Positions 1-9,492 of a DNA stretch of 64,000 bases are shown piece after piece; the first letter of the stretch is position 1; every line of letters begins with the position of its first letter. The notes beneath the pieces were generated by a model, which worked only from the letters and a program-made list of their open reading frames with translations, ran no database searches and was not told the DNA's origin. Made by a program: the position numbers and the translations under genes. Source of the DNA: Dysidea avara (lineage: Eukaryota > Porifera > Demospongiae > Dictyoceratida > Dysideidae); NCBI RefSeq assembly GCF_963678975.1, contig NC_089273.1, positions 33,790,973 to 33,854,972 of the forward strand. The letters are read 5' to 3'.

Positions 1-1268
1 ATGGTCAACTTTATTAATTAATTAATTATTTTGTTGTATATATACTTAGAAGTTTTTGTAATTGCAAATCTGTTAACTCATTTTTGTGAATGTCAGGCTT
101 TACAGGCTCCTAGAGCCTCCTTCACCTATAACACAAATACTAATACTAAAATAAGGACCTAATCGGCTGGTTATTCTGTAGCTATTAACTACTTATAACC
201 AAATACAGAGCTAAGATTATTGAATGGAGCCAAGAATATTGCCAAAACAATTGAACAAAGCTTATACTTACACTAACCATATACTACAACACACACAAGC
301 ATAATAAGTACATCTTGTACTTGTCTATGAGGTAGTAGGAGCACTGTTATTATAGCTAGCTAAACACAAGTGGATATTAAACATAGCCATGCAATTAGTT
401 ATTGCATTGAGAAACTTACTACATATATCACAATTATTATTCATCATCAAATTGAAGCACTAAAGTATTCGCTTACTACCTGTATAGCTTTCATTTATGT
501 AGCACCACACTGTTATAATACTGTAACAGTGGAACCTGTCTAATCTGCTTACTTTCAGGCCAAACTTTCTTAGCCTTATTATGTACGTGGCTGTTTAGGC
601 AGGTGGATTGATATCTAAATGTTGCTTTTGAGGCATAGTTGGCCAATAATATAGTGAGGTGGCCTCCTATATGAGTGACTACTCAGGCAGGTAATACTGT
701 TCAAATTAAATATATATTAACGCATAAAAGCAGTAACATAATGTGTTTTGTTTGTTTGTTATACCTGATACTTTTAACATCATCTTAACATGGTATGCAT
801 AATGGTAGTATTGTGTATGATAATATAATGGCATACATGTATGTTTACCATTACAATAAAATTAATATTCTTATAAACACTGTGTGGGTGACAAAGACCG
901 TGATGTCATTTCTCACTATTGTTGATACAAGGTGCAAAGTCCAAATGTCCAGATACCAACTGCACTACTGTACTGATTTGTTTACATGAAGATGTCTAGC
1001 TATATAGTCCAATAAACTCAGCATGGCAACCATCAAACAGTAGTGTCATCCACATAGTCATTTCATAATCAGTATTGAATGCTCCAGTATTTTGTTTGCA
1101 TCACACCAAGATTATTATGACAAAATTATTGGAGTGACTCTAGTGGTGTGATTCAAACTTACTGCAACAAAGTTATGTAATTGTGTACTCTGTGATAGTA
1201 TGAGTGTGAAATTTGTGTGTGGTTAACAAACGTTAAGAGACACACCTACATAACATTTAAACAGCAAT
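1..1268. other. AT-rich non-coding stretch
   Basis: No convincing gene is visible; the longest open frames are short and carry no recognisable motif. Around 880-970 there is a diverged copy of a segment (a CTGTGTGGGTGACA-like phrase, then a GGTGCAAAGTCCA-like phrase) that recurs near 9030-9060, 13190-13270 and 14160-14240. It therefore seems to belong to the repeated flank of the NLR genes further right. Confidence 0.5.
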
Positions 1269-1914
1269 TGTGACCGGATTTCATATAACAAGGCTTCCAC
1301 ACACACAAAATCAAACTTACGATTTTACCAGAAATGGATTGCTGGTCTAATACACTATCATATTTCACACTGTACTTCCTTCAGCACTGGCAAGTCTGGT
1401 TTCTGTAGCAGCTTTCTTCCGACCCTGTCAAAGCCACGAGTGTGAGATTGGCACCATTAAATGGCCATGGCTTTGTGATAATGGTGTGTAGTGAGCTGGG
1501 ACTTCACAGAGAGCTCGCCAATAGTGTTCTCATTCAATTCGGAGTAATTTGAGGGCCATGGGCATGGAGGGCCATGGAGAGCCCAAACTTGGCCTCTGGA
1601 TTCCAATCGTCTTCTTACTTCATTTTATACCCCTATATTAAGACCACCATCCACCCCCACCCTCCCACCCTATTACTACCGCCTGTGATATTATTACCCG
1701 CTCGAAAAAAGCTTCTCAAAACAAGGCGAATTTTGGGTATCAGAAATGTATACACCCACTCAGTGATAGCTAGTGAACAGATGAACAATTGGTGCAAATT
1801 TTGTTTGCACAGCTGTACGCACTGGGAAGTTATTACACAATGATTCCTTAAAATCGCCATATCTCCTAACAAAGCTTTGTGCGTCGAAGCCTTGTTTTGT
1901 CAAATTCAGTCACA
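1269..1914. mobile_element. MITE, TGTGACC family, copy 1
   Basis: The ends are inverted: TGTGACCGGATTTCATATAA on the left and a right end whose reverse complement begins TGTGACTGAATTTGACAAAA. Both continue into an AACAAGGCTTC-like segment. Both ends are preceded by AAT/ATT, so the junction reads AATTGTGACC, consistent with a 2-bp AT duplication. The 646-bp interior holds no transposase. Four other members of this family lie in the window (12608, 13509, 44638, 47353). The non-autonomous status is inferred from the absence of coding sequence. Confidence 0.7.
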
Positions 1915-2054
1915 ATTATTCTTATTATACCCACACAATTTTCAGGGGTGGATCTAGGATTTATAAAGGGGGGGGGGGGCTAACTCAAGGTACTAATCTC
2001 TTGGGTGGAGGCGTGTGAACCCAGCATGCAAAGCATGCTGGAACTAGAGGGGTC

Positions 2055-2184
2055 TGTTCGTTTTCGTTTCTAGAATTTAACAACTTTCTTACACGTATAT
2101 GATCAATCACTGACTTATTATCTCACGTGAGCGAGACAACATTAAAAGTTCCTATGAATAAATAACTCACAAAATTATCTAACA
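2055..2184 (-). repeat. BEL/Pao 3' LTR
   Basis: A 130-bp long terminal repeat with TG...CA ends (as read on the plus strand, TGTTCGTTTTCG to TCTAACA). It pairs with 8095-8224, with about 4 mismatches. Only a short purine stretch lies just inside it on the coding strand, so the polypurine tract is weak or atypical. Confidence 0.93.
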
Positions 2185-2267
2185 CTCCCGGCGGTTGGTG
2201 CACGGAAGTGAGCCAACTCAAAATTACAATAAAAAAAACTCTACATGATAACAGGTGTACAAGGTAA

Positions 2268-5200
2268 CTAATTGCTAGTGTTAAGTCTTCTTTGTTTCTC
2301 TCCCCTGATAGCAGCTGCTCGTCTTCGAGATTGTGTAGAACTGGATGTAGAACCGTGTTGCTCCTCATCAGTAGTTGATACCGAACTATCATTGACTGCA
2401 TCAAGATTAGTATTCAGCTCAACTGGAATGAGATGTTTGATACTGCGACGAAGAAATTGAGTCCTGTCAGAATTGACTGTCTTGACAATTGCTGCCCTGG
2501 TTGTGTCATCTACTCCTGTTAAAAGTTCAGTCACAATGCCTAATCTCCAAAACGCCCGCTTAGTTAATTCATCACGTAGTATGACTACATCACCAACTTC
2601 CACTGACTTCACTGCTGATGATCTTGAAGCAGTTGAATGAGCTTCTCGCAAACTTAACAAGTATTGGCGTCTCCATTGATTGGTGAAGTGTCTAAGAAGT
2701 GTTTGATGGCGTTTAGCACGTCTTGACAAGCTTTCCGAAGTACTGACAATCTCAAAGCGACCAATATTTGGAATGTTGGCAACCTTCCTCCCATATATCA
2801 AATGAGATGGTGACAGTGAGTAGTTGATGCCCTCTGAATCATCAAAGACATATGTGAGGGGTCTTGAGTTGACAACTGATTCAACTTCAACCAAGAGAGT
2901 ACTTAGTTCGTCATGGGTGAGGGAGGCTCGACCAATACACTTCTTCAAACTACGTTTGACTGAACGGACCATCCGTTCCCAAAAACCTCCCCACCACGGT
3001 GCTCTTTCAACTATAAATTTCCAGGTTATACGGCTGGATGCAAGGTGCTTTATCACTTCAGGGGAGCGAATCAACTTCTGAATCTCCTTAGCAGCAGTCT
3101 TGAAAGTTTTGGCATTATCAGACCATATGGTTGATAGTAATCCCCTTCTTCCAACGAAGCATCTGAAAGCTAATAAAAACGATTCAGCCGAAAGTAGCTC
3201 TGTAAGTTCAAGGTGGACCGCTCTCGTTGAGCAACAAGTGAATAAACATACATACACCTTGGTTTGTTTGGAGGACTTATCTTTGATGTAGAGCGGACCC
3301 GCAAAGTCAATACCAATGTGGGTAAAAGGAGGGTCGTCAGACACCCTCTCTGCTGGTAAGTCAGGAGTTGTAGTGACACGATAAGGTAGTCCTTCGCATT
3401 TTAAGCATGTTACACATCTGCTAATAACTTGTTTCACAATTCGCTTACCCTTCAGAATCCAATAGTTCTCCCTCAGCAGTGTCAAGGTATCATTCACCCC
3501 ACTGTGCCTTGACCTCTCATGGTATTGCTGAATCAACAAGGTAACAAATGGATGATTGTGGGGCAGTAGAATTGGATTCTTGGCATTTAAAGGCAATGTT
3601 GAATTATTCAATCTTCCTCTACACCTCAATATTCCACCATCGAGAAAGAGTGCAAATTGTTTAACAAGAGGAACACATTCACTTGGGCGGTCAGTAGCAA
3701 GATGCTTGATTTCTGCTGAAAAAGAGTCTCCTTGTATAGATTTTATCCAATAAGATTCTGACTCTGTTATCTCCTCAGCAGTAGGACTCAAACAACCACT
3801 AACTCTTGAAGAAGCATTGCTGCGGATTTGATTACGTAACAGTCTTGTAAACTGAAATACATAAGCAGTAGTGTTTAGCAACTTAAGCAGACTACTAAAT
3901 CTTTCACAGTCAATCTCATCATGTAGCCTAAACTGTGTACTCAAAACGACCAAGGAATGTGAAATGACAGGCACCTCCTTGATTAATTCCAGGTTAGCTT
4001 CTTCAACACTGCTAAGACTTGTGGTATTTGGCCACTCGGACTGTGGCTTACACAAAAATTCAGGCCCAATCCACCAATGCTGGCTATCACAAAGTTCAGA
4101 ACCTTTTAATCCTCGTGATGGCATATCTGCCGGATTGACAGACCCAGGGCAATGATTCCATTCTTCTGAAAGTGAATGACGTCTAATCTCATTCACCCGG
4201 TGACTGACATATTGCTTCCAAGGTTTGTGGTTTCTGATCCAAAATAGCACCACTGTGGAGTCGGTCCAATAGTAACAGTTTAAACTAAGCAAGGAATCAA
4301 GTGACTTCTTCACAGTCAAGACCAATTTAGTAAGCATTAGTGCTCCAAGCAATTCTAGTCGGGGGATTGTTTGGTGCTTCACTGGAGCGACACGTGTCTT
4401 AGAAGAGACCGAAGTTGATGATACGCTCCCATCATCATAAACTGTTCTGAAATAAACTACAGCACCATATGCTTGAGACGACGCGTCACTAAAACCATGC
4501 AATTCAAACAAGATTGGTACACGGGAACTGTCAAAATAACACCTTGGCACTCTTATCTGACCAAGAGACTCGAACTCCTGAATCAATGACTTCCACTTAT
4601 TAAGAATCTCCCCTTCTACTGGATCATCCCAATTGACATTCTCAGAACACAAATTTCTAAACAACAGTTTCAGCTTAACAACAAATGGACTGAGTAACCC
4701 TAAAGGGTCAAATATCTTGGCACTCACCCTAAGAACTGATCGTTTGGTCATTGGAAGACTATGGGCATAGCGTACCAACTCTGACAGGTCGACTAGAAGC
4801 TCATCTGATTTACTATCCCACAAGACACCCAAGAGCTTGTTGTGTGGCTGAGATTCAGTGGGGTTCATTAACCCTGTGTGGGACTGAGCATAAGTTTGCT
4901 CTTCTTCAGATACTGATGTCAGGGTACTACCATGGTTACCAGCATGGGCCTCTTCAGCTTTTCTTATTCGTTTTAGAAGGTCTGGTGAATTTGTTGTCCA
5001 TTTTCGTAAGTTAAGTCTACCTTCACTCATAATTTGTTTAGCTCTGGTATAGATCTGAAAGGCCGAAGCCACACTATCAGAACCAGTAATAAGATCATCC
5101 ACATATAGCCCTTTCTTTATCCCTTCAATTAACTGAGGTTCTATGCTACTGTACTTGTCGAGGTGATGAAGAATAACTGCACCTAACAATGCAGGGGATG

Positions 5201-7808
5201 GCCTTAAGCCAAACACTACTCGAGTGAAATGAAATTGACGTATGGGACTATCCAGCTTATAGGGATCCTGAAACCACAGAAATCTAAGTACATCACGATC
5301 CTTAGGTGCTACGCCTATCATAAGGAAGGCCTTCTCAATGTCAGCAGTAATGGCTATAGGATGGGCTCTAAATCGAAGAAGAACATCAAATAATTTTGGA
5401 ATTAAGTTGGGACCAGTTTGAAGACACTCGTTAAGAGAAGGCTCAGACTCGTTGAGTTTGGCTGAACCGTCATAAACAATTCGAATTTTAGTAGTGGCTC
5501 TCTTCCGGCGGATAACAGCATGATGAGGTAAGTAATGTACCAACTCACCTCTCTTGTTAAGTGTGTACTTCTCAAACTGACCTGGAATTGGTGCATTGAC
5601 TTGCTCAATTATGCCCTTCTGGAGTTGTTCTTCTATGATACGATTATACTCTGTGAGAAGGTCCGGATTTCTTAGTAGCTTGTGTTGAAGGTGTCTTAAT
5701 CGATTAAGGCTCAAGGAAAAATGATTAGGGAGGTCACAATGTCCTTCCTTCCATGGTAGCGAAACTTCATAGTAATTCTCATGAAACTGTATGTGATTCG
5801 AAAATTCATTTGTCATTTCTTGCTCTGTGTCCACTATTCCGATTGACTCAGTGTCCCAAAACTTTCGTAGCATGTCTTGGACTGGATCCTGAACTTCAGG
5901 AATACTAGTTACGTTGGATGTAGCCAAGATCAAATGTGTACAGGTATCACCGGATACTTGAGTGGGGTTGATCGAGCCAGACAAAAGCCATCCAAGTGTG
6001 CTATGTATGGCCACGGGACCAGCACTTCCACGACGTACCTCTCCAGTTACAAACTTCCAGTAGAAATCGGAGCCAATCAACAAATCTATTGCTGCGGTAT
6101 TTGGTCCTCCAGAGAAATCTGCTAGCTCCAAATCTGATAAGTGTGTATACTCTCCCACAGCTGTTACTGAAGGCAAGGTGGAACAAATGGTAGGATAACC
6201 TATGGCAGTTATCGAGTGGCATTCATGAACTCCAGGTTTAGACAAATCAATTCTGTACAGCTTGCAACTTTTAGCCTTAAAGTGTTCACCACCGAATGTA
6301 TTAACTTGTAGTCTTTCAGTACTAACTGGCCTCAATTTCAGCCTGGAACAGAGTTGTTCTGTAACATAAGACCGCTGGCTCCCACTATCAAAAAGAATTC
6401 GAACTCTGGAAGAAGATCCAGTGTCATGATTGTAAGCAACAGCTCTGGCGGTCTGTAGCAAAACAGTTTTAGCGTTCTTATTGCTACTGGTATTATTAGA
6501 GGTTGCAACACTACCATCGGTTGGTAAGGAGACAGGTGGTAAGGAAGAAGGGACAAAGGGCTCTACTTGTTGTGACAAAGAGTTACAAATCGACTGATGG
6601 TGTTTTTGATGACACAGCCTACATGTCTTGGTACTCAAACATTCCCTAGTCTTGTGATTTGCCTTGAGACAGTTAAAGCAACGTCCTGTCTTGATAAGAT
6701 GGTCCTTACGCTCCTTCACATCACGGACTTTATCACAGGAAGCTGAGTAATGTAGTGCATTACAGTACACACATTTGATTGGACGATTTTGAGACATAAA
6801 GGCACCTGCAGTGTGATTGTGTCTGTTTTGTGAATGATTTTTGGCAGCAGTCTGTGATGCTGACTTGAGCTTAGTGGTCTCGCTAGCCTCTCTGGCATCT
6901 ACCTCCGTTTGTAAAACCTTCATCAAGTCCTTGATTTGCCATACATTTTCTTGGTTTTCCCGAGCTACCTTAAGCCTAACTTCACTTGGTAGCTTAGACA
7001 TAATGATTGGGATCAACAAACTGCCATATTGATCAGAATTGACTTCAAGTGCCTCAAGACCTCTGATGTGTACTGTTATATGGTCATACAATGAACGCAA
7101 GCTATGTGGTCGATCATTATTACAGTCAGACAATTTGACAAGTTCTTCCATGTGGGCACAAATGATTTGTTGCTTCTTCCCAAATCTCTGTTTAAGCAAG
7201 TCTAAGGCCGTGTTATAATTATCTTCACTCAATTGCAAGCACTTTACACATCGTAATGCGTTACCTTCTAAAAGACTATTCAAATAATTAAACTTGTCAA
7301 TAGGAGCAAGTTGAGGGTTTTCATCAATGGCTGACTTAAAGGAGTCCCAAAAGGTAGTCCATTTAGTAACATCTCCATTGAACTTGGGCAAAGTGAGCTT
7401 CGGCAATCGAGGTTTTGAATGGGTCAATGGGTTAACGGGTGAAGCAACAGTTGTCTCAGATGAAGTGAAACTTGCACTACTAGTTACGGCTATGAGTTCA
7501 TCTATTTTAAGCTTACAACTAATCACCTTGGTTACAATGGCATCTGATTCCTCAATCTCAGTAACAATGACTATAGGATCACAGCTAGCTAAAATTTCCT
7601 TGTTCAATTCTTCTAAAGTTTTGAGCTTTCCTTCCAACTGTTGCTTGATAGCATTAACTCTGTTTCTTCCTGGAGCGTCTAAAGGCCCTGTTGCGGCTGT
7701 TATTATCTCTTCTGCTTCACGGATAAGTTTCGTTACGACGCCGCGATGACCACCTCTAATAGCACGTGTTCTCTCGAGCGCACGTGCAGATGCTTCGTCC
7801 TCTGACAT
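2268..7808 (-). CDS. BEL/Pao Gag-Pol polyprotein
   Basis: Polyprotein of the BEL/Pao element, about 1846 residues from the ATG at 7808. The frame is open 20 codons further, to a GTG at 7868, but the ATG gives the usual BEL-type N-terminus. In order: a Gag-like DUF1759 region (near residue 160 of the open frame), three zinc knuckles (residues 366-428: CVYC, CFNC, CRLC), an aspartic protease site FDSGSQ (about 491-498), reverse transcriptase with the YVDD catalytic box (about 922-925; DNA 5094-5105), RNase H with GFSDASS, an HHCC-type region, an integrase core (DFAGP, SDNAKTF and FWERM supply D, D, E) and a C-terminal DUF5641-like tail. No stop or frameshift was found. The single fused frame is normal for this family. 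Envelope-like sequence is absent. Confidence 0.95.
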   Translation of the reverse strand: MSEDEASARALERTRAIRGGHRGVVTKLIREAEEIITAATGPLDAPGRNRVNAIKQQLEGKLKTLEELNKEILASCDPIVIVTEIEESDAIVTKVISCKLKIDELIAVTSSASFTSSETTVASPVNPLTHSKPRLPKLTLPKFNGDVTKWTTFWDSFKSAIDENPQLAPIDKFNYLNSLLEGNALRCVKCLQLSEDNYNTALDLLKQRFGKKQQIICAHMEELVKLSDCNNDRPHSLRSLYDHITVHIRGLEALEVNSDQYGSLLIPIIMSKLPSEVRLKVARENQENVWQIKDLMKVLQTEVDAREASETTKLKSASQTAAKNHSQNRHNHTAGAFMSQNRPIKCVYCNALHYSASCDKVRDVKERKDHLIKTGRCFNCLKANHKTRECLSTKTCRLCHQKHHQSICNSLSQQVEPFVPSSLPPVSLPTDGSVATSNNTSSNKNAKTVLLQTARAVAYNHDTGSSSRVRILFDSGSQRSYVTEQLCSRLKLRPVSTERLQVNTFGGEHFKAKSCKLYRIDLSKPGVHECHSITAIGYPTICSTLPSVTAVGEYTHLSDLELADFSGGPNTAAIDLLIGSDFYWKFVTGEVRRGSAGPVAIHSTLGWLLSGSINPTQVSGDTCTHLILATSNVTSIPEVQDPVQDMLRKFWDTESIGIVDTEQEMTNEFSNHIQFHENYYEVSLPWKEGHCDLPNHFSLSLNRLRHLQHKLLRNPDLLTEYNRIIEEQLQKGIIEQVNAPIPGQFEKYTLNKRGELVHYLPHHAVIRRKRATTKIRIVYDGSAKLNESEPSLNECLQTGPNLIPKLFDVLLRFRAHPIAITADIEKAFLMIGVAPKDRDVLRFLWFQDPYKLDSPIRQFHFTRVVFGLRPSPALLGAVILHHLDKYSSIEPQLIEGIKKGLYVDDLITGSDSVASAFQIYTRAKQIMSEGRLNLRKWTTNSPDLLKRIRKAEEAHAGNHGSTLTSVSEEEQTYAQSHTGLMNPTESQPHNKLLGVLWDSKSDELLVDLSELVRYAHSLPMTKRSVLRVSAKIFDPLGLLSPFVVKLKLLFRNLCSENVNWDDPVEGEILNKWKSLIQEFESLGQIRVPRCYFDSSRVPILFELHGFSDASSQAYGAVVYFRTVYDDGSVSSTSVSSKTRVAPVKHQTIPRLELLGALMLTKLVLTVKKSLDSLLSLNCYYWTDSTVVLFWIRNHKPWKQYVSHRVNEIRRHSLSEEWNHCPGSVNPADMPSRGLKGSELCDSQHWWIGPEFLCKPQSEWPNTTSLSSVEEANLELIKEVPVISHSLVVLSTQFRLHDEIDCERFSSLLKLLNTTAYVFQFTRLLRNQIRSNASSRVSGCLSPTAEEITESESYWIKSIQGDSFSAEIKHLATDRPSECVPLVKQFALFLDGGILRCRGRLNNSTLPLNAKNPILLPHNHPFVTLLIQQYHERSRHSGVNDTLTLLRENYWILKGKRIVKQVISRCVTCLKCEGLPYRVTTTPDLPAERVSDDPPFTHIGIDFAGPLYIKDKSSKQTKVYVCLFTCCSTRAVHLELTELLSAESFLLAFRCFVGRRGLLSTIWSDNAKTFKTAAKEIQKLIRSPEVIKHLASSRITWKFIVERAPWWGGFWERMVRSVKRSLKKCIGRASLTHDELSTLLVEVESVVNSRPLTYVFDDSEGINYSLSPSHLIYGRKVANIPNIGRFEIVSTSESLSRRAKRHQTLLRHFTNQWRRQYLLSLREAHSTASRSSAVKSVEVGDVVILRDELTKRAFWRLGIVTELLTGVDDTTRAAIVKTVNSDRTQFLRRSIKHLIPVELNTNLDAVNDSSVSTTDEEQHGSTSSSTQSRRRAAAIRGEKQRRLNTSN

Positions 7809-8069
7809 GTCACACAATTCTCGAGTCTTCTTCGAATTCTTCACGGGTACCGTTAAGAATGTTGCCACGGTACCAGACGTTTTTGTTTGCGGTTAGAATT
7901 GAGATCAGAATCGGCTGTGAAGGCTGTTCAGTGAATGAAAGTGGGTTTGTTGTTTTTCTCTCAGTTTTTCTCCTCGTTGTTTCAATCTTCTGCTTCGTCG
8001 GACGGTGTGCCAGTTCGGTATGTCGTCGTCTCCGGACTAATATCAAGGTAGTTGTCTTCGATTCGTGCC

Positions 8070-8092
8070 TTCGAGCCCCACGTTGGGCGCCA
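8070..8092 (-). promoter_or_regulatory. BEL primer-binding site (tRNA-Lys)
   Basis: The 23 bases read on the plus strand match, from recall, the 3' end of animal tRNA-Lys(CUU) including CCA (TTCGAGCC...GGCGCCA). The complement is therefore the minus-strand primer site. It sits 2 nt inside the 5' LTR, as expected for priming of first-strand DNA synthesis. Confidence 0.85.
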
Positions 8093-8094
8093 GA

Positions 8095-8224
8095 TGTTCG
8101 TTTTCGTTTCTAGAATTTAACAACTTTCTTACACGTGTATGATCAATCACTGACTTATTATCTCACGTGAGCGAGACAACATTAAAAGTTCCTACAAATA
8201 ATTAACTCACAAAATTATCTAACA
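8095..8224 (-). repeat. BEL/Pao 5' LTR
   Basis: The 5' LTR in the element's own orientation. It is 130 bp, about 97 percent identical to 2055-2184, and followed on the plus strand by the second copy of the GGGTC target duplication. Promoter and start of the retroelement RNA should lie here; no clear TATA box was picked out. Confidence 0.93.
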
Positions 8225-8952
8225 GGGTCTGGGGGGCATGCCCCCCCAGCAAATTTTTGAAAAATAGATGCTAAAATACTGCAATTTGGAGACATTTCCA
8301 CATAAAATGCATAGTTCTGCCTGTAGATATTTTATATATTGCCTTTAGATATGTATGGCTCTCTGCAGCATTTGCTAATGGAAAGGTTTGGGTAGGTTCA
8401 GACAACCAAGCACATGATGCACCCTCTCACAATTGCATGAATGATAGATTACTAATGTTGAAACTGGAAAAATTTGAAATTTGAATGATACGAGGTTGAA
8501 TCTGAGAGCATTTTCAATGGAAATTGTGTACCTGAATTAAATATACCAGTACCAGTAATAACTACACAAGTAGATGAACAAGCCTTTTAAACAGACCAAT
8601 GCACTATAGGCCCAGGCAGATTTGGAAAAATTCCATAACAGAACCAAATTTTATGCTTACACTGAATGTACAATTAGAGTGTAGTTAGGTGACTGTTCTA
8701 TTAGAGTATCTCGATCTTGTACACCTCCAATGCTGATCCGGGTCCTTGTTGCATAAACTTTAGCATAAATCCACTAATAGTGCCTTGGAAAGATGTTTAT
8801 AAGGTGGGTTATGAGTATTTGTATTATTAGTGGTCATACAATTATGCTAAGACAAAATTTCATTATAATCCTCAACATATTGATCATGTAAAGCCTAAAA
8901 GTGAAGGGGGGGGGCTTCAGCCCCAAACGCCCACCCCCTAGATCCGCCCCTG

Positions 8953-9492
8953 ATTTTATACACTGAAAAACTGTTGCTGACATCTCAACAGTTACATAAA
9001 AATGTTAATGTGATGTAATCAGTTGCTCTGTTTGATGTCCAGGTGCAAAGTCCATACGGGCATCAACCTTTTCCTTTCCTTTGCTTTACAATGCAAATAC
9101 ATACGTGTAGCTGTAGCCATAATATAGTGTCAAAATTTAACATGGCAAAGTTCCTAGTGATGTCATTAACACAAAAGTGTATTCGGGTGCATTGAACCTA
9201 GCATGTTACCTAATAAAATTATTTAAAAAAAACACTGTTCATTTTGCTACATAATGCATACTCATTTAAACCTTAATAAATAAAATATGTATATGGGTTA
9301 AATATCTCACATCTATTGGGTTGTGATGTAATACCTACAATTCCGATGTTGCTTTTTGACTATGATGATGTCACATTGTGGTCAGTTTGAAATCACCATG
9401 TAATTTAACAATCAATGCAGTCTGTATTATAGATGTTAAGTTGTTTATGTACAGTACAATGTGACTGGTTATATTATATGCAATTGTTGCAG
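8953..9492. other. Region upstream of the NLR exon
   Basis: No coding frame of note. It contains the GGTGCAAAGTCCA phrase also found upstream of NLR remnants at 13240 and 14210, suggesting it is the conserved flank or first intron of an NLR gene. The end, TTGTTGCAG at 9484-9492, is a good splice acceptor for the exon that follows. Confidence 0.45.

Larger units (their letters stand above)
2055..8224 (-). mobile_element. BEL/Pao LTR retrotransposon, nearly intact
   Basis: A 6170-bp element on the minus strand. Its 130-bp LTRs differ at only about 4 positions, begin TG and end CA, and are flanked by a perfect GGGTC duplication (2050-2054 and 8225-8229). A primer-binding site lies 2 nt inside the 5' LTR, and one long open frame encodes Gag, protease, RT, RNase H and integrase regions. 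Near-identical LTRs plus an open frame indicate a recent insertion and possible autonomy. It landed inside an older CAGGGG-ended DNA element. Confidence 0.95.
1943..8952. mobile_element. CAGGGG-ended DNA element split by a BEL element
   Basis: The left end reads CAGGGGTGGATCTAGG and the right end reads CCTAGATCCGCCCCTG, a near-perfect inverted repeat. ATTTT flanks both sides (1938-1942 and 8953-8957), a likely 5-bp target duplication. Without the BEL element inserted between 2054 and 8225 this host element is about 835 bp and has no coding capacity. G-runs and C-runs lie just inside both ends. Related CAGGGG-ended elements sit at 38153 and 57249, and similar interior sequence appears near 27064. 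It belongs to an old non-autonomous family; the superfamily is not assigned. Confidence 0.75.

Noticed and set aside
2824-7749. Several plus-strand frames of 60-140 codons opposite the BEL polyprotein
   Set aside because: They are shadows of the minus-strand pol gene, whose domains and motifs are unambiguous.
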